A stretch of 64,000 nucleotides of DNA from the NCBI GenBank assembly GCA_947184155.2, contig CAMXCT020001813.1, forward strand, positions 335,907-399,906. Reading direction: 5' to 3'. Shown here one piece after another: positions 37,201 to 51,234 of this stretch. Position 1 is the first letter of the stretch. The number at the start of each line of letters is the position of its first letter. The notes under the pieces were generated by a model. The model was not told where the DNA came from and did not search any database. It worked only from the letters and a program-made list of their open reading frames with translations. Both the position numbers and the translations under genes were made by a program. This stretch comes from Cladocopium goreaui. Taxonomy: Eukaryota > Sar > Dinophyceae > Suessiales > Symbiodiniaceae.

Positions 37201-40112
37201 AAACCATTTTTAAGCCATTGTTAAACCGTTGTTAAACCATTGTTAAACCATTGTAAAACCATTGTTAAACCATTGTTAAACCATTGTTAAGCCATTGTTA
37301 AACCAATGTTAAACCATTGTTAAACCATTGTTAAACCATTATTAAACCATTATAAAACCATTGTTAAAACAACATTAAACACTTATTAAACCATTGTTAA
37401 ACCATTGTTAAACCATTGTTTCACCATTGTTAAACCATTGTTAAACCCTTGTTAAACCATTGTTAAACCATTGCTAAACCATTGTTAAACCATTGTTAAA
37501 CCATTGATAAACCATTGTTAAACCATTGTTAAACCATTGTTAAACCATTGTTAAACCATTGTTAAACCATTGTTAAACCATTGTTAAACCATTGTTCAAC
37601 CATTGTTAAACCATTGATAAACCATTGCTAAACCATTGTTAAACCATTGTTAAACCATTGTTAAACCATTGTTAAACCATTGTTAAACCATTGTTAAACC
37701 AATGTGAAACCAATGTTAAACCATTGTTAAACCATTGTTAAACCATTGTTAAACCATTGTTAAACCATTGTTAAACCATTGTTAAACCATTATTAAACCA
37801 TTTTTAAAACAATATTAAACAATTATTAAACCATTGTTAAACCATTATGAAAAATTCATTATTACACCATTGTTAAACACTTGTTAAACCATTATTAAAC
37901 CATTGCTAAACCATTATTGCACCATTATTAAGCCATTATTAACCATTGTTAAACCATTATTTAAACCATTATTAAACCATTGTTAAACCATTATTAAACC
38001 AGTGTTAAACCATTGTTAAACCATTATTAAACCATTGTTAAACCATTGTTAAAACAATATTAAACAATTATTAAACCATTGTTAAACCATTGATAAACCA
38101 TTGTTAAACCATTATGAAACAATTATTAAACCATTGTTAAACCATTGTTAAACCATTATTAAACCATGGTTAAACCATGGTTCAACCATTGTTAAACCAT
38201 TGTTAAACCATTGTAAAAACAATATTAAACAATTATAAAACCATTGTCAAACCATTGTTGAACCATTATTAAACCCTTATTCAACCATTGTTAAACCATC
38301 ATTAAACCATTGTTAAACTATTGTTAAACCATTGTTAAGCCATTGTTAAACCATTGTTAAACCATTGTTAAACCATTTTTACACCTTTGTATAACCATTG
38401 TTAAGCCATTGTTAAACCATGGTTAAACCATTGTTAAACCATTGTTGAACCATTGTTAAACCATTATTGAACCATTATTAAACCATTGTTAAGCCATTAT
38501 TAAGCGATTGTTAAACCATTGTTAAACCATTGTTAAACCATTGTTAAACCATTGTTAAACCATTGTTAAACCATTGTTAAACCATTGATAAGCCATTGTT
38601 AAACCATTGTTAAACCATTGTTAAACCATTGTTAAACCATTGTTAAACCATTATTAAACCATTGTTAAAACAATATTGAACAATTGTTAAACCAGTGATA
38701 AATCATTGTTAAACCATTGTTGAACCATTGTTAAACCATTGTCAAACCGTCGAAAACCATTATAAAACCATTGTTAAAACAATATTAAACAATTATTAAA
38801 CCATTGTTAAACCATTGTTAAACCATTGTTAAACCATTGTTAAACCAGTGTTAAACCATTGTTAAACCATTATTAAACCATTGTTAAACCATTGTTAAAC
38901 CAGTGTTAAACCATTGTTAAACCATTATTAAACCATTGTTAAACCATTGTTAAAACAATATTAAACAATTATTAAACCGTTGTTAAACCATTATTAAACC
39001 ATTGTTAAAAATATCAAACAATTATTAAACCATTGTTAAACCATTGTTAAACCATTGTTAAACCATTATTAAACCATTATTACACCATTATTAGAACAAT
39101 ATTAAACAATTATTAAACCATTGTTAAACCATTATGAAAAATCCATTATTAAACCATTGTTAAACAATTGTTAAACCATTATTAAACCATTGTTAAACCA
39201 TTGTTAAGCCATTGTTAAACCATTGTTAAACCATTGTTAAACCATTGTTAAACCAGTGTTAAATCATTGTTAAACCATTATGAAAAATCCATTATTAAAC
39301 CATTGTTAAACACTTGTTAAACCATTATTAAACCATTGTTAAACCATTGTTAAACCATTATTAAGCCTTTATTAAACCATTGTTAAAACAATATTAAACA
39401 ATTATTAAACCATTGTTAAACCATTGTTAAACCATAATTAAACCATTGTTAAAACAATATTAAGCAATTCTTAAACCATTGTTAAACCATTGTTAAACCA
39501 TTGTTAAACCATTATTAAACCATTTTTAAAACAATATTAAACAATTATTAAACCATTGTTAAACCATTATGAAAAATTCATTATTACACCATTGTTAAAC
39601 ACTTGTTAAACCATTATTAAACCATTGCTAAACCATTATTGCACCATTATTAAGCCATGATTAAACCATTGTTAAACCATTATTTAAACCATGGTTAAAC
39701 CATGGTTTAACCATTGTTAAACCAGTGTTAAACCATTGTTAAACCATTACTAAACCATTGTTAAACCATTGTTAAAACAATATTAAACAATTATTAAACC
39801 ATTGTTAAACCATTGATAAACCATTGTTAAACCATTATTAAACCATGGTTAAACCATGGTTCAACCATTGTTAAACCATTGTTAAACCATTATTAAACCA
39901 TGGTTAAACCATGGTTCAACCATTGTTAAACCAGTGTTAAACCATTGTTAAACCATTCTTAAACCATTGTTAAACCATTGTTAAAACAATATTAAACAAT
40001 TATTGAACCATTGTTAAACCATTATCAAACCATTGATAAACCATTGTTAAACCATTGTTGAGACAATATTAAACAATTATTAAACCGTTGTTAAGCCAGT
40101 GTTAAACCATTG
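34296..40112. repeat. 5.8-kb minisatellite of the 11-bp unit TTAAACCATTG, with higher-order repeats
   Basis: Roughly 530 head-to-tail copies of TTAAACCATTG and close variants (ATTATTAAACC, AACAATATTAAAC). Because the unit is 11 bases and carries TAA on both strands, all six frames are closed throughout. A block starting CCATTATTGA recurs at 34691, 35009 and 35327, exactly 318 bp apart. Longer duplications are also visible: about 34487 and 36901; 35451 and 36123; 37841 and 39563. The unit is not a telomere repeat. CATGGTTAAACCATGG palindromes occur near 36690, 38165 and 39690. Confidence 0.97.
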
Positions 40113-40148
40113 GTTGTTTTTTTTAAATTTTTGATCTGTGGCTCCAAG

Positions 40149-40242
40149 GAAGGCCCTGCCGGGCTCATGGGCGGACCTGCTTCCAGATGCGTCCCGCTTG
40201 GTCGATGGGAGGCGTCACCAGGACGGTCCCTGGGATGATTAA
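40149..40242 (+). CDS. Candidate terminal exon just after the minisatellite
   Basis: Follows a CTCCAAG acceptor with G as first exon base. It reads KALPGSWADLLPDASRLVDG and on, to a TAA at 40240-40242; a GT at 40226 could instead be a donor. Composition is clearly coding-like. It needs two bases from an upstream exon on the far side of the array, so the minisatellite probably lies within an intron of this gene. Which upstream exon it joins is not determined. Confidence 0.5.
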
Positions 40243-40975
40243 TGGGATGTACTATATAATTGTATATTGTATGATATTGTATGATATATATATACATGAT
40301 ATGCTTATGTACTAAAATATGTATATATATATAAACATACTTATGTACTTATATATATATATATAATCGAAGGAAGTTTAGAAGTCAAACTTCCGACAAT
40401 ATGGACAAATGAAAAGCAGTGGTGGGAAGAGTCATAGAAGAGAAGAGACGAAGAAAGAAGATCAAAAAAGAGAAAGTCTCAGAAGAAAGAAGATCCAGGT
40501 GCGCGAAAAGGTAGGAAAGTCGCGAAACACTGTGTTTTTCCAATGATTTGTGGCTCCGGAGGGTCAAAAAGTATGCTGAAGTGTCGTTTTGCGTGGCAGG
40601 CGCAATGGATTGTGCACCGTATTAAAAGTGAGCAAAACGTGAGGGTTTTGTATCATTTCCAAAAACGATGGCAGGCGTGGGGCATTTGAAGAGGACCTGC
40701 AAAGATGCATTTTCCCTCGCGGGCGCAGTACAAGAGACATGTTCATCAGAGCTGTTAGGAGGTCAGGGCGCTGATTTCCTGAGAGGGGTTACATTTTGGA
40801 GCATCAGATCTTCAGTTTTGGGAAGATGTTTTTGAGTGACAGGTGCAGCACTTCGTATGACCTGGCCTCACTTTTTCGTGGCAGGCGCAGTACTTTAGAC
40901 AGGTGGAGTGGAAAAATTGCAAAACGCATTGGTACGAGGCCGTCAGCTCTGCACTCAACTTTCCATTTTTGAAGG
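40243..40975. other. Spacer, no gene seen
   Basis: A TA tract (40255-40370), then ~500 bp with recurrent GTGGCAGGCGCA-like words (near 40592, 40717 and 40880). No splice-supported exon. Confidence 0.5.
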
Positions 40976-41160
40976 AAGTCTCGCAGACTTGTTTCGTTTT
41001 TGACGTTGTCAACTTCGATAATTGAGGAAGTCTCGCAGGATTGTTTCGTTTTTGGTGTTGTCAAGTTCAAAAATTGAGGAAGTCTCGCAGAATTGTTTCG
41101 TTTTTGATGTTGTCAAGTTCAAACCTTGAGCAAGTCTCGCAGAATTTCTGCGTTTTCAAG
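40976..41160. repeat. 52-bp tandem repeat, four units
   Basis: AAGTCTCGCAG starts at 40976, 41028, 41080 and 41132 (52 bp apart). Each full unit continues TTGTTTCGTTTTTG, GTTGTCAA, TTC. The last unit is partial. Confidence 0.9.
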
Positions 41161-41219
41161 CTTGCAGGTAGACAGACAGGCAGACAAACAGATAGATAGA
41201 AAGATAGATAGATAGACAA

Positions 41220-42170
41220 TTGCAACTACAACTACCACTACACTACACTACTGCTACAACTACAAATGCAAATATACTACGCTACATTACACTACACTAA
41301 TTACACTAAACAACGCTAATTATATCTAATTACGCTACACTACGCCAATTACACTAATAACAACAACAACAGCAGCAACAACAACTACTACTACCACAAC
41401 TACAGCTACAATTACAACTACACTACACTAATTACACTGCAGCACACTACAACTACAAACACAACTACAACTACAACCACGCTACATTACACAACACTAC
41501 ACTACACTGATTACATTGCGTTACACTACAACTACAACTGCAGTTGCAGCTGCAACTGCAACTGCAACTACCACTACATTACACTACACTACGCTACGCT
41601 ACGCTATGCTACGCTACGCTACGCTACGCTGCACCACACTACCCTACCCTACCCTACCCTACCCTACCCTACCCTACACCACACCACACCACACTACACT
41701 ACACTGCACTACCCCACCCTACCCTACCCTACCCTGCCCTGCCCTGCACTGCACTGCACTGCACTGCACTGCACTACACATACTACACTACACTACATTA
41801 CACTACACCACACTACACTAATTACACTGCACTACGCACAACTACACCTAGACTACACTACAGCTCCAACTACACTACACTACACTACACTACACTACAC
41901 TACACTACACTACACTACACTAATTACACTGCACTACACTACCTTACGCTAGACTACACTACACTATACCACACTACACCACACAACACTACACGACACT
42001 ATGCTGCACTACACCACGCGAATTACACCACACCACGACTACAACTGCAACTGCACTTGCAAATACACTAATTACACTACATTGCAGCTACAGCTCCACT
42101 ACACTATACTACAACTACAGCCACAACTACAACTACAACTACAACTGCGCTACACCACACTACATCCAGC
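41220..42170. repeat. CTACA/CTACAACTAC minisatellite, ~950 bp
   Basis: Pentamer and hexamer units ACTAC, ACACT, ACAACT, CCTAC and CACTG in blocks. The Thr/Tyr/His-rich open frames are artefacts. The tract ends about 125 bp before the predicted start codon of the next gene. Confidence 0.95.
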
Positions 42171-42295
42171 AGTTGTGGTAGGGTGATCACTGCAACCATT
42201 GCAACCATTCCAAAAAAACACAACTCCAACCACCTGCCGGTCCATCAGTGGATTCGCTCTGCCATCCGTGATTCACAACAACCAACCTCTCCTAT

Positions 42296-44974
42296 ATGTG
42301 TCCTGTCTTTGAAACTTCCGCCACCGCCTTGTGCGGCGCTATTGGTAAGATACTTTTGTGTTGCATATTAACATATATAGTTTGGGATGTATTATCAAGA
42401 ATATTCTCCCTATTAATGAATCAAGTATGTGACTAACAAAAATCGTTAATGGTCAAAAAACATTTGGGGTGATGTTTTCCTATCCCAGCGCCCTTGGGGT
42501 TTCAGCGCTATGGTCAAAGGAGTCCTTCTTCTATGCGCACGGGCTAAACAGCTTCGCTCAGAGCCTGTTGGACTACCTCCGGTCAGAGTTCGCGGACCCG
42601 GCCGCACAGCAGCACATGCAATGGACTGGATGAAGGGGATCAACACAGTTCCGCTCTACTACGGGTGGTTCTTACATTCTGGTAATTCAACAGATTGCAA
42701 AAAAAATGCCAATTTATGCATGATTCATTTATTGGAAATTGTTATTTTCCATAGTTAGATGATCAAAAGGTAACATAGGGTAGCCCTTTTCTCGTGTTTG
42801 GTTCAGGGAATATTGCGATGATCTACATGGTTTGTTTAATCACAAAATCCACCCAGGTTCAGGGTTGGCGAATGGATTCTGGGTGAAGGATAACGACCCA
42901 ACCCATATCATGGGCCACCACAGGTGGGCGAGACATTTTGGTCATGAGCAATTAGCGAACCCTGAAAATCTTACCCCCATCAAGGTAACAGTCTATTTTG
43001 CAAGTCCAGAATCCTTGGAGTAATGCTTGCCCAGTGCTTAAACAACTGTTTTTTGCCCCAGTGATGCCATGTCATGGTGGGTTGCTTTCCTTGATGGCGC
43101 CAAGACTTGCAATCCAGCCCAGCTTTTTGGGTTTCTACGTGTGTGTGATTTTTAGCGGAGTTCAGTGAACAAAAACCAAGTTGGCTAGTGTAGTCTTCAG
43201 ATGTCTTTAGCTTAAAAGGAACGGTTCCCTGTTGGTGCAGGCAGAAGTGTTGACACGTCCGGAATTTTGGGAGCATCGCAACTATGGTGGCTCGATGACG
43301 GAAAGCGGTTCTTGGATGAGGGTTGTTCCAACCTGGAGTAATCCTCAAAAAATGGTGATTTCATGGGGTGGCTCACCACCTTTTCCTGATGGTATGCGAT
43401 CTCTTCCTCTTGCTGAACGCAACAATCGACTTTCTCACTCAAGAAGAGGACCATAAATTTTGGGAGTTCATTTGGGCGTCAACATTTCTGGGTTCAGTTT
43501 GAACCCCTCCTTTCATGCGGGTATCATTGACCACAAGACCGGAGCCCTCCTCACATCCCAACAGATTTGAAGACATTTAAATTACTGAAACCAAGTAAAA
43601 AAAAGAACAACCATCCCCAAGCCAAAATGGGTTGCATGTTTGCCATCCCCAAGTCATTGTAGCAATGGCTTAGCACAAGAGATTCTCTTCACCTTTCGGG
43701 ATGTGATTCGACAAGCTGTTCAAAAAATGGCCCTCCGACTCCGAAGTTTGACCCAAACATTGGATGATTTGTAGAACGACCCAAAAAATGACAAGGTCCA
43801 AAGGGATTGACTAATTATTGACTTTCCCCATACCATATCCCTTTCGTTCGATAGATTTGAATTTGGGAAGGGTTGATTTTCCACATTTTCACATCATTGA
43901 TGGCCCTTTGGGAAGATTTTTTATATTGATGCTTTGATACATCTAGATTTCTCATGTTTTTTTACATTCCGATGTTTGTGGCAGGTTTGTTCCAGCATCT
44001 CCCGATCAAGATTTGTAGCTTCAGACTTGTATCTTCAGCTCAAAGTCTCCAGTGATCTTCCTTGACAATCGACCTGATATAATTTGGTATCTTCATAAAT
44101 ACCCAGGAGTTTTGCTGAAATACCTATGACATCCTGTGACCATTGCAGGATTAGCCCTTGGCTCCCAGGTGCTCTCATGGTGCAGGCCTTTCACCTCAGT
44201 GCCTACGGTCCCACGGAGCACGACCTCAGCGGTGCCTTTGTCAAAGGCACAGCGGAGCTGCGGCCGCGCGAGGGACGTGCGGAACTGGTGGGGCGTGTGG
44301 AACTGCAGTTTGCGGAGAGGCTCGAAGGCAGGTGCCAACCTGGCTGGATCTGGGTTGAGTACAAGTTCACAGACGAAACTCTTCTAGAATGCCTGGGCTT
44401 AGGATTGGATTCCTTTTTTTGGGTTTTAGTTACTGGGGGTATCTTTCATAGCAGGGGAATTATTCGAAAACAGCAGTGCATCATGGATGGCCATTCAGTC
44501 CAACTGGACTGGAGGCGACGCCTGAAACCTGGACGTATTTCATCAAGAATACAAGAACACAGGACTGGAGATATTCTGAACAGGCAGTTTGCTGTGAGAA
44601 CTACGGGGGTTGTTTAGATCCGTGGGATTGAAACCAGTTGAGGGTGCTGAAAAACTCCACCTCCAAGTACGACTCCAGGGCAGCTCTGGATTCATGCAGT
44701 TCCAGACTCTGAAAGCAGGACCTTCAGTGGGGACAAGGTGCCGAAACTGATCAGTGACCGGCCAAGACCGGATGGTTTCGTGCTCAAAATATCTCAAAAT
44801 GACCAAACATTTGTGGTTCCCCTTGTTATTGGGCACTCCTTGAGGGATGGGATGGCGCCACATTTTCAGCACTTCGGCCTCGACCAGGTCAGCTTTGACC
44901 TGGGATGTCGAAGGCTAAGCCGCCTGTCTGGGAAAGCGCTGGAACAGCTCTCCGGCTGGCGTGGCTCGAGATGA
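42296..44974 (+). CDS. Unrecognised 283-aa protein, six exons
   Basis: Exons 42296-42344, 42506-42628, 42857-42984, 43241-43337, 44169-44327 and 44679-44974 join in phase (852 nt) from ATG to TGA. The start is supported by an in-frame stop at 42269-42271 with no acceptor between. Splice types in order: GT-AG, GA-AG, GT-AG, GT-AG, GC-AG. Without the GA donor at 42629 the frame meets a TGA at once. The protein begins MCPVFETSATALCGAIAL, then KESFFYAHGLNSFAQSLL, GFWVKDNDPTHIMGHH, RPEFWEHRNYGG, FHLSAYGPTEHDLSGAFVKG, and ends RLSRLSGKALEQLSGW. It has no obvious transmembrane stretch and I recognise no family. The last exon's 3' half is GC-rich and open in other frames, so the final ~40 residues are less sure. 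Confidence 0.65.
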
Positions 44975-45526
44975 TTTGGATGGGATGGACACTCTGGAGC
45001 CCTTACAGCGGCATGGGCTACCAAAAAAATCGGGCCTCTAATCAAAGATTCCTCGAAACGATTATGAATTGCTTGTGGTTTGGCACACTTTTGACCCGGT
45101 GACTTGGAGGACTCCAAAGTTTAGGCAGTTGTTGATCGCAGCACCAGATTTGAGGCGATATCAGCATTTTCCTAGGATTTGCCACATTTTTTTTGGATTT
45201 TTTTGGTATATCGAATCTATCGTATCACATGTTTTTTTGACGATATGAACTTGTTGAGATTTTATTGTGCAAGTGACACCTGCATTCTGAATGGTTCCAT
45301 TGGCGTCTATTTCATAGTTGATAGGCAGATTTGGAATGCTCGCAGAAACAAGCAAACTGGTCATGTGTCGTAATGAATTGATGAATGATTAGGAAATATC
45401 CCGATATGGTATATACTGTATATATCTAAATGTATATGTATATGTATCTGTGTATATATATATTATGTGTAAGAAACACATGAATCCATTGGCAGATGAA
45501 AACCTTTCAGCATCTGTGACTGCTAG

Positions 45527-45746
45527 GCATATTGGCTCCTCCCGAAGTGCCGTCGGAGTCCGCCGGGTTCTGGGAGCGGCGCTGGTTCCGGGTGGTGCTG
45601 ATGTGCCTGCGCAGGGTGATGCCGCAGGTGGGTCTGGAAGCTCTGAACCTCCAGCCTTGTGCTTTTTTTAAAGCATGTATAAGTGTTTGTATACGTATAT
45701 GTCTATGTCTATATGATTTTATCTGTATGTCTATGTCTATGTTTTG

Positions 45747-45777
<31 letters not shown>

Positions 45778-48700
45778 GTATATTATATATGTAAATAAAT
45801 GATGTTATATCTCCTCATGAACCGTTTGAACCACATCCAGAAATTCCCAGGTGCCAACGCGGAGGGTCTTGCACTTCGCACGCCCGCCCTTTCCGCAGCA
45901 GCCGGTGCTGATCGGCCTGAGCCATGATCACATCGCGTGGCAAGACATGGACGATCTGCGCTTGCTTCATCTGCTTTTTTTTTGGCAGCAAAATACGAGG
46001 GGAAAGTATTGGGAAATACGCATCTGATATGATAGTAACAATTATGAAAATTATACATATACATCTATGTACACATTTTTTCAAAAATAATTTTGGTCAC
46101 TTGAAACCAAGTCGAAGGAATGGGTCTATGCAAATCCAAAGCTTGATGTGCTGGAAAGCAGTAGCGACCTCAGCAAGTTTTTTCTTGGTTTTGGCAGGAC
46201 TTTGCGAAAGGAGACATGAACTTATATATCAGTTTGATTTATTGGATTATATCCTTACCATTTGAGTTCAGTGGAATCATCAACAATGGAAAAAAACATC
46301 ATTTGGAACTAAGGTGAGGAAGAGTTGATTGACCTAGTCAGCCAGTTGCAAGGCTGGGACTTGCTTCAGCGTTTGTGACAACCCCCAAATTTTGATGGCC
46401 AAAATACTCATGTTCCACAACATTACCATAAATTGAAGCTAAGGATATTTTGAGGATTTTTTTCCCCCAACATTAACATAAATTCCAATAGGGACTTTTT
46501 CCATCTTTTTCCCCATTAATCCCCACTTTTGAAGGACAAACTCGGGTTCCTTTCTTACCCTGCCAAGGCTACGGTTGCCCCTTTCGCCTTCCCTTTTGGC
46601 TCTCCGAACTTTGAGTTCTTCTGGCGCCTTGGAGCTGGTGGTTTTCGACGATCGAAACCGATGCCATGAATGATGCGGACTTCGACCTGGAACACAAACA
46701 TGCCCCTTCTCTTGGTGATAAGATGGAGGATTAACCATCCGTAATGTTCGTTGAAGGGTTCCAATGGGATATTTGATGCTTTTCAAATCGTACAATAGTC
46801 GATTTCTGAATGTCGACAAGCGGACTTGGTTGCCGATGCTGGACGGAGTGCTTCATGGGACGTTGCGTTGCTGAGAAAAGTGAAGACTCGCAAGTGGTTT
46901 CAACGATGTGCCATGCTAGCAGATACAAAATGATGCACATGGGGGTGGATTACCCAGAGCGGGTAGCGTAGTAAGCAAGACATCATTTTGGATTCTGGGC
47001 ACCAAATGTAAAAAGTTGCGAAATAAGACTATATCCAGATCCAGTATCAAACCATATCAAACCCACGTGGAGAGCCACTGTCAGACCCCATTTTCAAGCC
47101 CATTGATCAGCAGTAGGTGCCTTGGTTCGAAGATGCCCAGCCAAGTTGGTTAAACATCTGGACTTGTGAGGGGTTTTACCAGGGGGATCTAGATATTAAG
47201 CAATGTATATGACTGCTTGGTGGTTTCAATTCTTTCGACTTCGCATCTCAAGAAATGGACGCATGCAGCATGTGAGGGTTCAAGCTCTCCAAAAGATTTC
47301 CCCAAATCGCATTGACCAGGAACTGGGTTGTGGGTCAAAACTGCTGAAAAAATGGGCCGGCCGATCACATATAGTAAATGGCTTAACTCAAGGTTGGGCA
47401 GAAGAACTTGCTAGATTCCCTGTAAAATATTCAACCTGGAATGCCATTTAAAAACAACCCTGAACTCAATAAAGAGAACACAGCCCCCACCAAATTTCAG
47501 GGGAAAAACGAGGGTCTCTTGGAATTACACCCTTGGCATGCCTTAAGCTAACCCAGTGAGACGAAGGTTCTCCAGACGGCGTCGTGCCAGGTGGTGGTGG
47601 TCGCACCCCAAATTCAGACCATCGATGGAGAGTCCGGGGTCACTGCTCCCATCCCCACCATAAAAGAACCGTCCCAAAAGATAGAAGAGTTATTCCCTAC
47701 ATTCATTTTGGTTGGGTTGGATTATAGTTGGATTCCCCCATTTTCAGACAGACCCGCTTGTTTGTAGTTTTGTGGATATTAACAAGTTTTGCTTCAGAAT
47801 TACTGCTGGCGGCCCCAAAAAAGTGTGATGGTGATCTATCTACAGTTCCAACTTTTTTTGGAATCATTACTGTAGCTATCCCAAAAATGAACAGATCCAA
47901 CCATAAAACATTCAAACTCATTGCAGCGCTTCAAGAATGGCAAACCAATTCTTTGGGTCCCATGAGGCCGGTGACGGAGGAAGATCGAGAAGCAGCAGTC
48001 GCCAAGGTGGGTCAGCACCATCCCATTCACCAAGCATGACTTGGGGGGTCATGATAGACATCCAACATCCATCAACATCCCATTTTCTAGGGATATCGCC
48101 AAATATCGCCAAACAATCAGGCTCCCATTGGGGATCCTATAGCCTATAATTATCCCATGATCCAATGCTATCCCATGTATTTCCAGATCGCCATAGGGAT
48201 TTCCCATGTCCGAGCATTTTCCCATGTCGCTTTACCACTGCCATATTTTCCCGGGATCGGTATCCACTGTGGGGGGAAGATGATGACCAGTTTTTCGGAG
48301 AAATGCATAGAAACCTCTATCCTCAAGATGTAGGTCGACCTCTACCTATGTACCCACCGAGTCATTTTATTTTTTTGATAGGACAATATATGTGTATCCG
48401 ATATGTAAGATATACAATGTATACAATACAATATATATATATATCATCTACACAATACTCATCATATATACATTTACATAGATCCACACATATATACATA
48501 TACAGATACATTTATACATATACATGTACATATACATATACATGTACATATATATACATATACATAATACATATACATACATATATATACATACATATGT
48601 ACATATATACATCAGTACACATATACATATATACATATGTACCCAAGAAGAAATGCGCATGACAAACACGCAACAAGGGAGGATTCCAAGTAAACTATAG

Positions 48701-51203
48701 ATCTTGGACCTTAGCGAATCAAAGTTGGTTTGCAACCAGTGTATACTGTAACTGTGGTCTATGGTAGTAGATATATCTGTACTAACATGGGTTTATAAGT
48801 CAACTTACAACTGTGGGGGCCGGGTACCATCTTGTAGGATTGTTTTTCTCCTGATCACACCTAGATTTGGATATCTGAACACATCATCAAACTCAGGGTT
48901 TTCAGTGCCCCAAAAAACGGAACTGACCAACCGACTCTCGCTTCGAGGCAGAAGAACTCGCTGAGGCGGTGAAAGCCAAGGCGACGCGCTGTCCGCTGTT
49001 GATCGATGGGTTGCTGAAGATGGACACGGCGATGTTTACGAAGAACCATTCATTTGATTATAGTGAGTTGCCCTGTTTATGTTTGATGGAATTGATTATA
49101 GTATTGGTATATTCAGTATTATGAATAGGTGTTTCATGACTATAGGTGTTTCAGAATTCATAGGTAGTATACCAACGATTTTCCAGTATTACCGTAACAA
49201 TGGTTATCATGAATTATGACAATGGTGAAACATCTATAGTAACTACTTGACATATCTTAACATCTACATTTAACAACTATAGTAACATATAGTAACTACT
49301 TAACATCTATTGTCAATATAATAACGGCTACTAAGAATTGATGTTCGAATACCCATCGTCCACATCTCAGGCAGAGGCGGACGAGGCTGCGCGCATTGCT
49401 GCGGAGGACGTGGCATCAACCCGATGGCTGCTGGATATCTCCAAGCTTTGGTTGGCTATGTATTATATATATGACATATAATGATACATAATATATGATA
49501 TATATATAATAGATAATCATCCTGAAGTAGACAGAGATAGAATATTGATTTTTCAAAACTCCCCACTTTCGAGTGGCAATCATCCTGAACATTCTATCCA
49601 GGAGGAAGCAGCAGCAGCTGCTGCTGCGGCGGCGGCGGCACAAGAAGAGGAGACGGGATGAGCCGCTGCGGTTTCACATGCTACGGATGTGCCGACGGGT
49701 GCTTGAAAAAAACACAAATTCAACGCATATATTGGAAATAGATGGGACCTTTATGGAATTTTTGTTGCAGCTTGGAGTTGAAGGTTATGTAGGGGCATGT
49801 TTTTTTTTCCCAAACTGCACTCAAACTTGGCCAATATGATCTGATCCAATGTTGGAGGTGAGGAATTTGAACGGCCACAATGACATGGTGAGTCGTAAAT
49901 TGAATGGATTTTGATTGCCTTGTGACAGCAGCAGAGATCAAACATGTGGGGTCTGGGTGTGATATTTGAGGGGATCCAGCTATTCCAGCGGTTTGATGTG
50001 AACATCTAGGCATCTGGCACAGGCAAAAAATTAGGTTGAAATTCAGAGTAAGGCTAGTTATCCTCTGGTAAACTAACATTTTTTTTTTGGGGACCATAGT
50101 TCATAGCAAACTATGAACTTACCAGAGGGATCCAGAGGGTATGTCTTCACCAAGGGCCCAACACATCCAGCTCCATCCGTTGCTTCACCTGCAAAATTGC
50201 AACCCGAAGCGTTGAAAAGTTCTGCCGCTGGATGGTGATGGTGCTGGTGCAGCAGCAGAATCCGATGTTTCATGTATCTTTTTCAACATCATCCAGCGAT
50301 TTTAAGTGATGCGCGCCACTATGTGAGGTTTATGAACGTTTATGAACGTTTATGAAAAACGTCTATGGTACATTCCAACAGATGATTGCTGAAGATCATC
50401 TTCCCCCACTCTGTTGGATCACCAAATGTCTCCCTGGTCCCTTAAATGTTGCCAGTCCTGGCCAGATCTTTTCATACCGACCTGTTTTCCGGATGTGGAT
50501 TTGGTGGAACGGGGCAGATGCTCCCAAAGGACTTATATTTTTGTGTGGCGAGCCACCAGGTTTAACCACCTTGTTGCTGAATATATATCTCCATGCCCTG
50601 TTGCTTATATCATATCCATAGAATATCGGGGCTCCCTGTTTATGATCTGCTTCATAATTCCATCCAGCTGTAGATATCTCCACAAAACCAATTTGCTCGC
50701 CAGGGGGGCCCTACCTTCAATTATTGCTAGTACTACGACTATGTCTTACTACTATTATTGTCGTGGTCCTTCTCCTCCTCCTCATTATCATCATAATAGT
50801 AACAACAATAACAATAATAACACTTATAACAGAAATAACAACAATAACAACAATAACAAAAATAACAAAATAACAAACATAACAACCATAACAAAAATAA
50901 CAAACATAACAAAAATAACAAAAATGACAAACATACAAAAATAACAAAAGTAACAAAAATAACAAACATAACAAAAATAACAGAAATAAGGAAAATATAA
51001 ATAATAACAATAGTAACAATAATACTGTAACAATAACAACAATAACAATAATGATAACAAAAATGAAAAAATAACGAAAATAACAAAAAATAAAAAATAA
51101 CAAAAACAACAAACACAGCAAAAATAGTAAAACATATGAGTAATGACAATACCAACAATACCAACAATATCAACAATATCATCAATATCATCAATATCAT
51201 CAC

Positions 51204-51234
<31 letters not shown>

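Noticed and set aside
34296-40112. CRISPR array or telomere-like repeat
   Set aside because: The 11-bp units are contiguous with no spacers, the genome is eukaryotic, and the unit does not match known telomere repeats.
41516-42071. 175-codon Thr/Tyr/His frame
   Set aside because: Translation of the CTACA-type minisatellite.
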